A stretch of 64,000 bases of DNA from Theobroma cacao (lineage: Eukaryota; Streptophyta; Magnoliopsida; Malvales; Malvaceae), in assembly GCF_000208745.1 (NCBI RefSeq), contig NC_030857.1, forward strand, positions 2,011,664 through 2,075,663, read 5' to 3'. Made by a program: the position numbers and the translations under genes. A model generated the notes under the pieces. It saw only the letters and a list, made by a program, of their open reading frames with translations. It made no database searches and was not told where the DNA came from. How positions within the stretch are numbered: the stretch's first letter is position 1; each line of letters starts with the position of its first letter. Below, one piece after another: positions 62,404 to 64,000 of the stretch.

Positions 62404-64000
62404 CTACACTAGAGAATGAAGATTACTCTTAAGTAAGCGTAGGAGAGAAATGCTGCCCTGTGTTCTTTGCCTTTCAGAAGCAGCCAACTTATTTCCAACT
62501 CCATCCCCCTGCAAAGAAAATTTAAGGAGATATGCTGCTACGTTAGAATGAACAGTATCAATTTACTACTTTACTCTTTGCTCTTCCTATTCAAAGTTCT
62601 AACCCATGTGGCTTTTGATTTTGAACAATGAACCAACCGTAAACTATTAAGCACAATATTTCTTGTGAAGAGCAAGATACTTGGGTGTAATACACTTCAG
62701 ATCACAACGAAAATCCAATACAAAAGCATGCGAGAAGTAATAATGCAAAGAGAGAGAATTGTCAACTAACCCTTGGTTTGTCAAACTCATCAGCGTCCAA
62801 AGTGCTGATTTCCCTCACTAGAATGGATGAAGCAGGCAAAAGCCTCCTGTTTGTGCAAATATAAAGCCAGGGTCAGATGGCAATTCCAAACACATTCATG
62901 ACCAAATAATAACGTAAGGTAAGACATGTACTAGCGCCAGTGAGAAGCCACCCTACTTACCTTTTTGGCTTTTCCTTCCTTGAAGAGTTGCAGGAGGTAT
63001 CAGGTCTGATTTCAGTCTCAGGCACATACGTAAGGTCTTGCTGTTGAGTATGTTTAACTTCCTTAGGTGATACCAGCAAATCCAGTAAGTCCTAAATAGC
63101 GTAGGATATGTTGTCATAGAAAAAAGAACTAATGGCCAACTTTGACATCAGAGAATGCATCTATAAAGTAAACATGGAACAGACCCCAACCTCATTTTTC
63201 TCACCAAGCTGTTGACCTGGTTCCACAGATGCACTGCTGTCATTGCCTGAAGTGCTGACTGCCAAATGTAAAAGCCTTAAATATATTAATCATATAGAAT
63301 GGTGAAACAATAGACTGAAAGACAAGTAAATAAAACATCAACCAGAATTCAATCACAACATGGGCCAATCATAGTTTCAACCACAGGACAAATGGTAACA
63401 AGGGCCTTTCAAGATGTAAAATGTTTCACAATCGTAGTCCATAACATAAAAGTTGAGTTTCTAATTCAAACCTTTTACATCTGATTTAGGATCAAGATGC
63501 TCCGCAACCACATAATTTGACTCACTTGAATCCTCATGAATATTTCCAGTCCCAGGAAAGCTCTCATGTATCTAATTTAGACATCATTAATATATTTGTC
63601 AAAGCCATTGCGAATATGCATGGAATGTATATAATTGGCATCCTGATCTCAGAAATTGGTGGCACCCATACCTGAAAAATCTGACAATTTTCGTTTGAAA
63701 CACAAATGCTTGGAGAACTAACGTCAGCTTCAGAACTTCTCACCTGACCATCCAGTAAAAAAAATCCATCCTATCAAAGAGAAAAGAAATGAAAGGGAAA
63801 ATTTTCTTTCCATCAAAGGCAATTTCTCCAAAAAATCTACCAAAAAGAAGCCTGAGTGTCATCCCTACCATGGCCTCCGGTTCTTGCTTATCATCAATGC
63901 ATTCAAGCCCACTCAAGTTTGAAGAAGTTTTGTGACTTAATATCTTCATATACAACCAAAAATAGGTTAGATGGATAAAGCACAAAAACATGGTTAAAAC
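62404..64000 (-). CDS. 3' part of an unrecognised multi-exon gene, cut by the window edge
   Basis: Seven exons in agreeing phases run right to left: 63943-63869, 63770-63672, 63571-63472, 63258-63191, 63091-62961, 62846-62771, 62508-62404, with the stop at 62404-62406. Each is bounded by AG and GT. They encode about 217 residues that are hydrophilic and Ser-rich, then a more ordered C-terminus: DLLDLLVSPKE, KPKRRLLPASSILVREI, and RTQGSISLLRLLKSNL. I do not recognise the family; the 5' exons and any catalytic domain lie beyond base 64000. The consistent exon phases make it a real gene. Confidence 0.75.

Overview
The window is nuclear DNA from a flowering plant, most likely a eudicot. Genes have many short GT-AG introns, intergenic DNA is very AT-rich, and products include a leaf-type plastid ferredoxin-NADP+ reductase, thaumatin-like proteins and a KDEL-tailed plant HSP90. 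A single N at 24198 shows that it comes from a draft assembly, so single-base lesions must be read with caution. All exon structures were built by hand from reading frame, splice sites and family knowledge.

Layout. 1-6360 (-) is a decayed copy of an ER HSP90 (endoplasmin/GRP94) gene. A deleted copia retrotransposon (2412-4993, TSD AAACC) sits in its intron 7. 6286-8605 holds a small, decaying, locally repeated family of short membrane-protein ORFs, one of which reads in frame into HSP90 exon 2. 8650-9165 is an unexplained block of normal base composition in AT-rich DNA. 10147-12787 (+) is a ferredoxin-NADP+ reductase gene with a 1-nt insertion and a lost stop codon. 13361-15166 (+) encodes a YjgA/DarP-like (DUF615) protein. 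Two three-exon thaumatin-like genes (21345-23129 and 33819-35490, both +) flank a tRNA-Leu(CAA) gene (29658-29741, -). 38204-42647 (-) is the intact 15-exon, 834-residue HSP90B gene. Its promoter has two perfect ERSE boxes and two TGACGTGG boxes in a 150-bp module present twice. 43100-48480 is repeat-rich and contains a broken copy of the promoter and first exon of the next gene. 48619-54574 (+) is a 19-exon DEAD-box helicase of the RH28/Drs1 type. 55675-58749 (-) is a single-coding-exon 1024-residue protein with a TFIIS N-terminal domain and several DLN motifs. 62404-64000 (-) is the 3' part of an unrecognised gene that runs off the right edge.

The genes do not form one pathway. They are ordinary housekeeping genes (ER folding, ribosome biogenesis, transcription, photosynthetic electron transfer) and cell-wall or defence genes. 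From memory, the neighbourhood thaumatin-like, HSP90.7, TFIIS-domain protein matches the Arabidopsis order AT4G24180-AT4G24190-AT4G24200, which supports the identifications. I found no clearly new multi-gene system. The most unusual items are the duplicated ER-stress promoter module, the in-frame chimera beside the HSP90 pseudogene, the two lesions in the reductase gene, and LTRs that appear older than the gene duplication they interrupt.
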